From assembly GCA_964625865.1 (NCBI GenBank), contig CAZVEV010000340.1, positions 1 through 5,927 on the forward strand: DNA of 5,927 bases. The letters are read 5' to 3'. The first letter of the stretch is position 1. Each line of letters begins with the position of its first letter. The stretch is from CAZVEV01 sp964625865. Its GTDB lineage: Bacteria; Planctomycetota; Phycisphaerae; SM23-33. The position numbers and the translations under genes were made by a program. A model generated the notes under the pieces. That model was not told where the DNA came from. It saw only the letters and a list, made by a program, of their open reading frames with translations, and did no database searches. Below, one piece after another: positions 1 to 5,316 of the stretch.

Positions 1-741
1 GACCGCGACCCGTGGTCCGGGCAGGCCGCCTGCGCCACGAGCGTGAAGATCGGCTCGTCCGTCGTGCCGTACCTGGCCAAGGCCGCCTTCGAACGCAGCC
101 GCCCGGGCCATTCCAGGCTCTGGATAACCGCCGCCATTGCCCAGATTCGCTGTGAGACGTCGGTCCGGACGCTTGTGAAACTGCTTGAGGAGGCCGACGC
201 GGGGGTGCGGCAGGTGGTGGCCTATCACGGGCCGGCTCAGCGAAGCGAGGTGCTCGACAAGGCGATCCGCGCCCGGACGCTGGCGATGAAGGACCCGCGA
301 ATGACGGCGCTGGCACTGGTGGGGTTCCTGGCCCATCGGGGTACGGTCCATGACGACCTGCTGGCTGCCAGCCTGGACAGCGAAGACCCGCGCGTGCGGA
401 CGGCCGCGGCGGCAGCACTCAGCGGGCATGCATCGGCCCAGAATGTCCTCCGGATCACGGCCCTGCTGAAGGACAAACACGAGCGTGTCCGCGGCGCGGC
501 GGCGGCGACGCTGGGGGCGATGGGCTCGAAGGGCGCCGAAACCGTTCGCACGCGCCGGGTGGCCGGCGCACTGATCGAGGCCCTGGACGCCCCGGGCGAG
601 GTCGCCCGACAGCGCATCTGCGCCGCCCTGGGCGTGCTGACCGGCAAGGAGAGGCCTTACGACCCTTCCGCCGCCCCGACCGACCGTGAGAAGACCCTCG
701 CCGCCTGGCGGAACTGGTGGAAGGATATCGAACGCAAGTGA
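1..741 (+). CDS. HEAT-repeat protein, 3' part (5' end outside window)
   Basis: The frame is open from base 1 to the TGA at 739-741, giving 246 visible residues. A GTG at 43 could start a shorter protein, but the reading frame continues upstream without a stop and the helical-repeat pattern is already under way, so I treat the gene as 5'-partial. The protein is a run of short amphipathic helices of HEAT/PBS-lyase type; the clearest units are near visible residues 122-145 (a DxxDPRVRxAAAxAL pattern) and 150-174 (KDxHERVRGAAAxTLGAM). HEAT arrays are protein-interaction scaffolds and do not indicate an enzyme activity. The C-terminus has a YDP motif (residues 220-222) and a W..WW motif (W236, W239, W240), an ending I associate with planctomycete HEAT-repeat proteins. 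No signal peptide can be judged because the N-terminus is missing. The downstream gene on the same strand is 336 bp away, so an operon is unlikely. Family call is firm; role unknown. Confidence 0.85.
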   Translation, partial: DRDPWSGQAACATSVKIGSSVVPYLAKAAFERSRPGHSRLWITAAIAQIRCETSVRTLVKLLEEADAGVRQVVAYHGPAQRSEVLDKAIRARTLAMKDPRMTALALVGFLAHRGTVHDDLLAASLDSEDPRVRTAAAAALSGHASAQNVLRITALLKDKHERVRGAAAATLGAMGSKGAETVRTRRVAGALIEALDAPGEVARQRICAALGVLTGKERPYDPSAAPTDREKTLAAWRNWWKDIERK

Positions 742-744
742 GGC

Positions 745-848
745 GGTTGATCGGCTGGCTAACTGGTGGACTGGTTGACTGGTTAACTGGGAGCGGCCCG
801 AAACGGCACCCAGGCGTGTCCAGTCAACCGATCAACCACCGGTTACCC
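745..848. repeat. GGTTRACT-type octamer repeats with inverted copies (long imperfect fold-back)
   Basis: Four head-to-tail 8-bp units occupy 757-788: GGCTAACT, GGTGGACT, GGTTGACT and GGTTAACT; a related GGTTGATC lies at 745-752. After a 33-bp spacer the motif returns inverted: 822-829 is the exact reverse complement of GGTTGACT, and 830-837 that of GGTTGATC. The segment 761-782 can pair with 820-844 almost completely, apart from a 3-nt insertion and a few mismatches, giving a stem of about 20 bp with a loop of about 37 nt. It begins 3 bp after the HEAT gene stop. It could be a transcript-end hairpin without a U-tract, or a member of a dispersed intergenic repeat family. No other copy is visible in this window. 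Confidence 0.7.
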
Positions 849-1004
849 GCCGTCGGAATCGGGGCTTGGGCGGTCCGGCGCGAGGGAATGCGGGTTTATG
901 AGAATGTATCGCCGTCCGGAAGATCGGCGGCACAACGGCTGGGATCCTACGGAACGGGCAGGAGATTGCTTTGCGCCGTCGGGCCGCCACGGCCGAAAAG
1001 TCTC

Positions 1005-1034
1005 TTGCAGTGGCGAGAGGACTTACGGGATAAT
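1005..1034 (+). promoter_or_regulatory. Candidate sigma-70-like promoter for propeller-cytochrome gene
   Basis: TTGCAG at 1005-1010 (3 of 6 matches to the -35 consensus) is followed after 18 bp by GATAAT at 1029-1034 (5 of 6 matches to the -10 consensus). A start near 1041 would give a leader of about 37 nt. The -10 is good but the -35 is weak, and chance matches of this quality are common, so this is only a candidate. Confidence 0.35.
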
Positions 1035-1063
1035 TGAAGGTCTTACATCGCAGTCTTGGTTTT

Positions 1064-1070
1064 GAAGGAA
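1064..1070 (+). promoter_or_regulatory. Ribosome binding site deciding the ATG at 1078
   Basis: GAAGGAA at 1064-1070 lies 7 nt before the ATG at 1078 and 10 nt before a second in-frame ATG at 1081. The spacing favours 1078, and either start gives the same signal peptide. Confidence 0.7.
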
Positions 1071-1077
1071 GCGAGCA

Positions 1078-2943
1078 ATGATGAAGCCAGTGATCCGAAC
1101 CGTGTGTATCCTGACCGTTGCCCTGGGCATGGTGATCGGCCTGTCCGGGGTAGGGACTCGTTCGACCACAGCCGCTCCGGCATCAGCGTCCGCGGTGAAG
1201 TACCTTTCCCCCATCGCCGTTGTCGCCGACAAGGCCGGCAAGACGCTTTACGTCGCCGAAAAGACCGCCCACCAGATCGCCGTCGTCGACGTGGCGAGCG
1301 AGAAGGTCACCAAGACCCTCCCCGTGCCCGGCGAGGCCACGGGCCTGACGCTCTCGCCGGACGGCAAGAGACTGCTGGTCACCGCGGGCATCCCTGACGG
1401 CAAGCTGGTGATCTTTGACACCGCGACCGGCCAGCAGAAGGGCATGCTCGATGCGGGCCACTCCCCGATGGCCCCCGTGGTCGGCCCCAACGCCGTCTAC
1501 GTCTGCGACCGGTTCCGCGACAGCGTGCTGGCGATCACCACCGGCAGCAAGACGCCGATCTCGATTCCCGTCTCCCGCCAGCCGGTGGGCCTGGGCATCG
1601 GCGACGGGGGCAAGACGCTGGTGGTAGCCAACCACGTCCCGGCCGGGCGGGCCGACCAGGACTTCACCGCGTCGATCATCACGCTGATCGACACGAGCAC
1701 GAACAAGGTCGTCAAGGAGATCCCCCTGCCCAACGGCGGGGCGGACCTGCGCGACATCGCGATGAGCCCGGACGGCAAGCTGGCGTGCGTGACGCACATC
1801 CTGGCCCGCTACCACCTGCCCACCACCCAGCTCGAACGCGGCTGGATGAACACCAACGCCCTGACCATCATCGACGTGCCGGCCAAGAAGATCCTCAACA
1901 CCGTCCTGCTGGACGACGTGGACAACGGGGCGGCCAACGCGTGGGGCATCGCCTGGACGCCGGACAGCAAGTTTATCTGCATCAGCCAGGCCGGCACGCA
2001 CGAGGTCAGCGTCATCGACTGGGACGGGCTGAAGGCCAAGCTCGAGAAGTCCGAGAAGGCGGGCAAGGGCGAGGACGTCAAGAACGACCTGTCGTTCCTG
2101 GTCGACCTGCGGCGGCGGATCAAGCTGGTGGGCAACGGGCCTCGCGGGCTGACGACGATCGGCTCGAAGGTCTACGCCTCGATGTACTTCAGCGACGCCC
2201 TGTGCACGCTGGACGTGAATCCCGAGGTCCGCCCCGTACCCAAGAGCATCCCACTGGGCCCGCCCCAGCCGCTGACCAAGGCGCGCAAGGGCGAGATGTT
2301 CTTCAACGATGCGGGCCTGTGCTTCCAGCAGTGGCAGTCCTGCGCCTCGTGCCACCCCGACGCCCGGACCGACGGGCTGAACTGGGACCTGCTGAACGAC
2401 GGGATGGGCAATCCCAAGAGCGTCAAGAGCATGGTCTTCTCGCACAAGACGCCTCCGGTGATGATCACCGGCGTGCGAGCGAAGGCCGAGGTCGCCGTCC
2501 GCGCCGGCATCCGGTTCATCCAGTTCGCCGTCAGGCCGGAAGAAGACGCCGTCTGCATCGACGAGTATCTCAAGGGCCTTAAGCCCGCTCCGAGCCCGTT
2601 CCTGGTCAAGGGGCCGGACGGCACGTTCGGGCTCAGCGCGTCGGCCAAGCGGGGCAAGGCCATCTTCGACAACGCCGCCTGCCTCGACTGCCACTCCGGC
2701 CCGTACTTCACGGACCTGAAGAAGTACGACGTGGGCACGGGCACGGGGCGCGAGAAGGGCCTGAAGTTCGACACGCCCACGCTTCGCGAAGTGTGGCGCA
2801 GCGGGCCGTTCCTCTACGACGGGCGCGCCGCGACGATGATCGAGGTCTTCTCCAAGTTCAACCCCAAGAACGAGCACGGCGCGACCAACAAGCTCAACCC
2901 GCAGCAGATCAAGGACCTCTGCGAGTACGTGCTGAGCCTGTAG
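1078..2943 (+). CDS. Secreted YVTN beta-propeller protein fused to a di-heme cytochrome c (CcP/MauG-like) domain
   Basis: The 621-residue protein starts with a Sec signal peptide: basic residues, a hydrophobic stretch at about 10-26, and Ala-x-Ala cleavage options near 35-39. Residues of about 41-380 form a six- or seven-bladed YVTN-type propeller with repeated LYVAE, LSPDGK, IxVxD and TLxVxxxP-like segments, for example DGKRLLVT at 95-102, MSPDGKLACVT at 229-239 and TPDSKFICIS at 294-303. The C-terminal part carries two covalent haem c motifs, CASCH (422-426) and CLDCH (535-539), then a TPTLREV...FLYDGRAAT segment (566-586) like that of bacterial cytochrome c peroxidase/MauG proteins. The Cys spacing of 113 residues is shorter than I would expect for classical CcP. 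Two c-haems imply maturation and function outside the cytoplasmic membrane, probably electron transfer or a peroxidase-type oxidation; the substrate is unknown and the propeller may bind it or a partner. Codon third positions are almost all G or C. The start is supported by GAAGGAA at 1064-1070. Confident in architecture, not in reaction. Confidence 0.92.
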   Translation: MMKPVIRTVCILTVALGMVIGLSGVGTRSTTAAPASASAVKYLSPIAVVADKAGKTLYVAEKTAHQIAVVDVASEKVTKTLPVPGEATGLTLSPDGKRLLVTAGIPDGKLVIFDTATGQQKGMLDAGHSPMAPVVGPNAVYVCDRFRDSVLAITTGSKTPISIPVSRQPVGLGIGDGGKTLVVANHVPAGRADQDFTASIITLIDTSTNKVVKEIPLPNGGADLRDIAMSPDGKLACVTHILARYHLPTTQLERGWMNTNALTIIDVPAKKILNTVLLDDVDNGAANAWGIAWTPDSKFICISQAGTHEVSVIDWDGLKAKLEKSEKAGKGEDVKNDLSFLVDLRRRIKLVGNGPRGLTTIGSKVYASMYFSDALCTLDVNPEVRPVPKSIPLGPPQPLTKARKGEMFFNDAGLCFQQWQSCASCHPDARTDGLNWDLLNDGMGNPKSVKSMVFSHKTPPVMITGVRAKAEVAVRAGIRFIQFAVRPEEDAVCIDEYLKGLKPAPSPFLVKGPDGTFGLSASAKRGKAIFDNAACLDCHSGPYFTDLKKYDVGTGTGREKGLKFDTPTLREVWRSGPFLYDGRAATMIEVFSKFNPKNEHGATNKLNPQQIKDLCEYVLSL

Positions 2944-2989
2944 AAACAACGGCGCCGCCCCGTGGTGCGTTCGGTTGTCCGGTGGACGT

Positions 2990-4276
2990 TTATGCGCGCC
3001 TGCGACGCCGTCGCAGCCCCCCCAGGCCGACCGCGGCCAGGGCGAGGGTGGACGGTTCGGGGATGACAATCACCAGTTCGGCATTGCCGAATCCAACGCC
3101 TTGATTCTGGTTGCTGTTGTAGTACAGCACGAATCCATCATTCGCGTGGGTCCCCTTGACCCAGTCCGTCACGATGTCGCTCACGTCGGCTGTAAGGTCG
3201 TCCACGGGAGGCTCGGTATCCTTCCCGTCGACGAGAAACTCACCGTCCGCGGCAAGAACAGTCGACGTCTCATCGACGAAGGCCCAGTCATGCAGGGGAT
3301 TGTTGGTGCCGCCCGAGTCCCATGAACCGCCGGTATTGCGTCCCACGAAGAAGTCGAGGTTGTTGATATCGTTCAGCCGCGTCTCGTAGTCGATGCGAAA
3401 CGTGGCGCTGAATTCGGGATGATCGACCATCGCTTCCGAGAGGTCACTCACGTCAAACTGGAGGTACGTTACGATCCGTTTGTCGTCTTGACCGCTATCG
3501 CCTGTCCGTCCGCGCACGCCGTAGGCCGACGTGGTACCGTCGTCAACGGTCCCCAGCGATGTCGTGGTGGTCTGGTCCGACACCACGCGGGTATCCGTCG
3601 GCGTGCGAATCAGGGGGATCGTTTCGGCCGTCAGGTTGAAGTGGACGTTGTTCGCGTTTGTCACCCAGCGAAAGCCGTTCGCACTCGCAGAACTCTCTTG
3701 ATCAACCCAGAATGTGCCTGAATACGTTGTCCCAAGAATGTCGAACGTGCTCGTGTCATCCATCGTGTCGACTGATTGCCCGCCCGTTTCGCTCGACACG
3801 TGACTGAAGGTCGCGGCCGTCGCAGACGAGTTCCAGTTGTAGCGGGCCGATCCGGGCGTCCCGCCGCCGTGGCGGACCATGCCGATTCTCGAGATGCCAA
3901 AGTCCAGAGCCGTGACCGCTTGTCCGGCGGGAACGTCCGTGACCGACGCGGTGACGCCAAGCTGAATCGACTCCCCGTCGTTTACGGACGTACTGCCCGC
4001 CTGGCCTTGATTGTAACTGGAATGAACCCCCAATCGATCATTCTCGTCGAAGGCTACGGTGGCATCACCTGGCGCCAGGGCGGTAAACGTAAACGTCAGA
4101 TCGACTGTGACCCCGTTGTCTGTTACGTCGGCAACGACAATGCTCTCGGTCGCCACGCCGTCAAGCACATTGAAATCAGCGGAAGGGATCGTGCCGATAT
4201 AGGCGCCCAACGCCGGTGCGGCGCAGGTCAGCGTGGAGATGGCCACCGCCAGTGTTGCGATCAGTATTCGTGTCAT
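2990..4276 (-). CDS. PEP-CTERM sorting-domain protein with DNRLRE-like domain
   Basis: A 428-residue exported protein. It has a signal peptide (MTR, hydrophobic to about residue 19, cleavage probably after PALGA near 25) and a C-terminal PEP-CTERM signal: IPEPST at 405-410, a short hydrophobic segment 411-421, then six Arg and a final Ala. Exosortase systems recognise this tail and cut near the PEP motif. Residues of about 225-403 resemble DNRLRE-type surface domains: ragged beta-rich sequence with a YLQFDVSDL segment (271-279), D-V-SDIVTDWVKG (364-375) and NDGFVLYYNS (379-388). Residues of about 27-220 are Thr/Ser/Asp-rich and beta-like, and I do not recognise them. There is no Cys after the signal peptide, usual for surface proteins of this class. 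It is the second gene of a two-gene PEP-CTERM operon; a strong GAGGAG sits 7 nt before its ATG, inside the stop codon region of the upstream gene. It converges with the cytochrome gene, leaving 46 bp. Codon third positions are far more mixed than in the cytochrome gene. Function probably surface binding or adhesion (inference). Confidence 0.9.
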   Translation of the reverse strand: MTRILIATLAVAISTLTCAAPALGAYIGTIPSADFNVLDGVATESIVVADVTDNGVTVDLTFTFTALAPGDATVAFDENDRLGVHSSYNQGQAGSTSVNDGESIQLGVTASVTDVPAGQAVTALDFGISRIGMVRHGGGTPGSARYNWNSSATAATFSHVSSETGGQSVDTMDDTSTFDILGTTYSGTFWVDQESSASANGFRWVTNANNVHFNLTAETIPLIRTPTDTRVVSDQTTTTSLGTVDDGTTSAYGVRGRTGDSGQDDKRIVTYLQFDVSDLSEAMVDHPEFSATFRIDYETRLNDINNLDFFVGRNTGGSWDSGGTNNPLHDWAFVDETSTVLAADGEFLVDGKDTEPPVDDLTADVSDIVTDWVKGTHANDGFVLYYNSNQNQGVGFGNAELVIVIPEPSTLALAAVGLGGLRRRRRRA

Positions 4277-4283
4277 TTCCTTG

Positions 4284-4289
4284 CTCCTC
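4284..4289 (-). promoter_or_regulatory. Shine-Dalgarno sequence overlapping upstream stop codon
   Basis: On the minus strand the stop codon TAG (4291-4289) runs into GAGGAG (4289-4284), sharing one G. The motif lies 7 nt before the ATG at 4276. A ribosome terminating on the upstream gene therefore sits on the binding site of the downstream gene, an arrangement typical of translational coupling. Confidence 0.75.
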
Positions 4290-4996
4290 TAAGGCTTGCG
4301 TACGTACTTACGACGGCGGCGGATCATCGCCAATCCGCCGACGGCGGCGAAGGCGAGGGTGGCCGGCTCGGGGACATACGTCAGTCGCACGTTGTCGAAA
4401 TCCAGGTAACCTGAGTTGAGGACACCGACGCGGACACCAATCAAACCCGCTGGATCGCCCACCGTTGCCGTGTGTACGAGCGTAGCGTCACCGAACGTCC
4501 CTGCTCCGCTCGGTCCTGAGGTGCCCGTAACGGATGCCAGAACCGATGCGCCGGACAACAAGTCAATCTTGTAGCCGGCGAAGGCGGGGCCACCACTGGC
4601 GTCGCGCTGCCCGATTGCCACGTTCAGAGTGTACGTTTCTCCAACCACCAGTGCGTGAGCCGTCGTCTGCGTGAAAGCGCCCGTGGACGAGTCGTAGAAG
4701 AAGCCGACCACGGGTCCGTCCATGGTTCCGAAAACACCCCCGGACCCGCCGTCGTCTTCGTCATCTAACGTCAAATACCAGCTGTTACCGTTAGGGTTGA
4801 AGTTCCCATTGGTCCCGTTGCCGGTCTCCGTCCAACTCGTGATGCTGCCAGTATTGATACCGCCGTCCGCCTGAGCCGGCAATTCGATATCGTGGTTCGA
4901 GATCGCTATGGCCCCAGCGTGCGCTTCCGCGCAAACGCCGCAGACGAACACAAACGCGACGAGACGGCCCGCAAACAGTTGACTCTTGTTTGGCAT
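4289..4996 (-). CDS. Small PEP-CTERM sorting-domain protein
   Basis: A 235-residue exported protein starting at the ATG at 4996. An in-frame ATG at 5092 would add 32 residues, but the 4996 start is preferred: GAGGAA lies 7 nt before it and a normal signal peptide follows directly (K4, R11, hydrophobic 12-22, cleavage near AHAGA 25-29), whereas the extension is charged and would bury it. The tail is a clear PEP-CTERM signal: VPEPATL at 208-214, hydrophobic to 225, then RRRRK (226-230) and a few more residues. The middle is Gly/Thr/Asn-rich and beta-like. Its NHDIELP start (34-40), a TSW segment (53-55), GETYTLNVAIG (119-129) and LDFDNVRLTY (198-207) match the general layout of jelly-roll, carbohydrate-binding-like PEP-CTERM proteins whose N-terminus reads NxSFExP and which end in FDNVRLT. 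A role in extracellular matrix or carbohydrate binding is plausible but not shown. First gene of an operon; 12 nt separate its stop from the next ATG. Confidence 0.88.
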   Translation of the reverse strand: MPNKSQLFAGRLVAFVFVCGVCAEAHAGAIAISNHDIELPAQADGGINTGSITSWTETGNGTNGNFNPNGNSWYLTLDDEDDGGSGGVFGTMDGPVVGFFYDSSTGAFTQTTAHALVVGETYTLNVAIGQRDASGGPAFAGYKIDLLSGASVLASVTGTSGPSGAGTFGDATLVHTATVGDPAGLIGVRVGVLNSGYLDFDNVRLTYVPEPATLAFAAVGGLAMIRRRRKYVRKP

Positions 4997-5002
4997 TGAT
5001 GC

Positions 5003-5008
5003 TTCCTC
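5003..5008 (-). promoter_or_regulatory. Ribosome binding site deciding the ATG at 4996
   Basis: GAGGAA on the minus strand (5008-5003) is 6 nt upstream of the ATG at 4996-4994 by the intervening bases 5002-4997. It supports the shorter start, which places the signal peptide at the true N-terminus. Confidence 0.7.
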
Positions 5009-5182
5009 AACTCGCTGTCGAATATGGACTGAGAGGACATCTGATTCCGCGTGACGGAGCGTGCGTGCCCCGGGGGTCAGAAGCTTGGGCACAATGGCGC
5101 CGTTCGACGCTCGCGTGATCCTCTGTGCCGGTGATCTTCACCACCAGAAACCTCCGCCAGGCTCATGGTGCGGATTCATTGA

Positions 5183-5205
5183 GGCCCAGAGACAGTCCCC
5201 GGGCC
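5183..5205 (-). promoter_or_regulatory. Stem-loop at predicted 5' end of PEP-CTERM mRNA
   Basis: In the minus-strand RNA, arms of 10 nt (GGCCCGGGGA and UCUCUGGGCC) flank a 3-nt CUG loop. Eight pairs are Watson-Crick and two are G-U. In the plus-strand RNA the two G-U positions become A-C mismatches, so the fold favours a minus-strand transcript. The hairpin begins a few nt after the start site predicted from the promoter at 5216-5244, where such stems commonly protect mRNA from decay. It could also be a protein-binding site. Confidence 0.5.
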
Positions 5206-5215
5206 GACTGCTGAT

Positions 5216-5244
5216 AATTTACCACCCGAGCTCGGCCATGTCAA
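5216..5244 (-). promoter_or_regulatory. Sigma-70-like promoter for the PEP-CTERM operon
   Basis: On the minus strand a perfect TTGACA (5244-5239) is followed after exactly 17 bp by TAAATT (5221-5216, 4 of 6 matches). Transcription would start near 5209, leaving a leader of about 210 nt before the ATG at 4996. A run of seven T (5261-5255) lies 10 bp upstream of the -35 and could act as an UP-like element. It is placed and oriented correctly for the two PEP-CTERM genes. Confidence 0.55.
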
Positions 5245-5254
5245 GGCTGATCTC

Positions 5255-5289
5255 AAAAAAACCGGTTGCGATGTGGCGTCTCATCCCGG
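5255..5289 (-). terminator. Possible intrinsic terminator of the beta-helix gene
   Basis: Starting 27 nt after the TAG at 5319-5317, the minus strand reads CCGGGATG (5289-5282), an 8-nt loop, CATC (5273-5270), a GCAA bulge, CCGG (5265-5262), then seven T. The stem is interrupted by the bulge, so it is weak; the T run directly after it is what makes it look like a terminator. The same T run may belong to the next promoter. Confidence 0.3.
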
Positions 5290-5316
5290 CGCGCCCGCTG
5301 TTTCAGTCCAGCGTCA

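Larger units (their letters stand above)
742..1077. other. Intergenic region between HEAT gene and propeller-cytochrome gene
   Basis: This 336-bp gap has no convincing gene. Its left third is the octamer repeat and fold-back structure (745-848). The middle (about 850-980) shows nothing I can name. A small perfect hairpin (5-bp arms at 982-986 and 990-994, 3-nt loop) lies just before the candidate promoter. The right end holds the candidate promoter (1005-1034) and the ribosome binding site of the next gene. Open frames crossing the gap have no recognisable domain and no good ribosome binding site. Confidence 0.6.
4997..5316. other. Intergenic region with promoter and long leader of the PEP-CTERM pair
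   Basis: This 320-bp gap lies between two minus-strand genes. Read in the direction of transcription it holds the T7 tract and possible terminator of the beta-helix gene (5289-5255), a promoter (5244-5216), a hairpin at the expected mRNA 5' end (5205-5183), and an untranslated leader of about 210 nt with two further small inverted repeats (5142-5130, arms GGTGA/TCACC with a 3-nt loop; 5092-5065, arms GTGCCC/GGGCAC with a 16-nt loop). I recognise no known riboswitch class. Plus-strand open frames across it lack domains and a ribosome binding site. Confidence 0.55.

Noticed and set aside
956..970. Sigma-54-like GG-N10-GC pattern upstream of the cytochrome gene
   Set aside because: GG at 956-957 and GC at 968-969 have the right spacing, but the surrounding bases do not fit TGGCAC-N5-TTGC in register. 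Considered because PEP-CTERM genes in some lineages use sigma-54.
717..1037. Plus-strand open frame of 106 codons across the octamer repeats
   Set aside because: It overlaps the end of the HEAT gene, translates the repeat array, and has no ribosome binding site or domain.
2944..2989. Bidirectional terminator between the convergent genes
   Set aside because: Only a weak 5-bp match (ACAAC/GTTGT) is visible, with a 23-nt loop and no T run on either side.
1183..3069. A 628-codon open frame on the minus strand opposite the cytochrome gene
   Set aside because: It mirrors the strong G/C third-position bias of the cytochrome gene, which removes stop codons on the other strand. The product has Arg/Val/Asp/Gly-rich composition with no domain, while the plus-strand protein has signal peptide, propeller and haem motifs.
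4997..5092. Longer N-terminus (32 extra residues) for the small PEP-CTERM protein
   Set aside because: The added segment is charged and would bury the signal peptide; the ATG at 4996 has its own GAGGAA ribosome binding site.
5296..5313. Hairpin CGCTG/CAGCG just after the beta-helix stop codon as terminator
   Set aside because: The arms are only 5 bp with an 8-nt loop, and G-rich rather than T-rich sequence follows on the minus strand.
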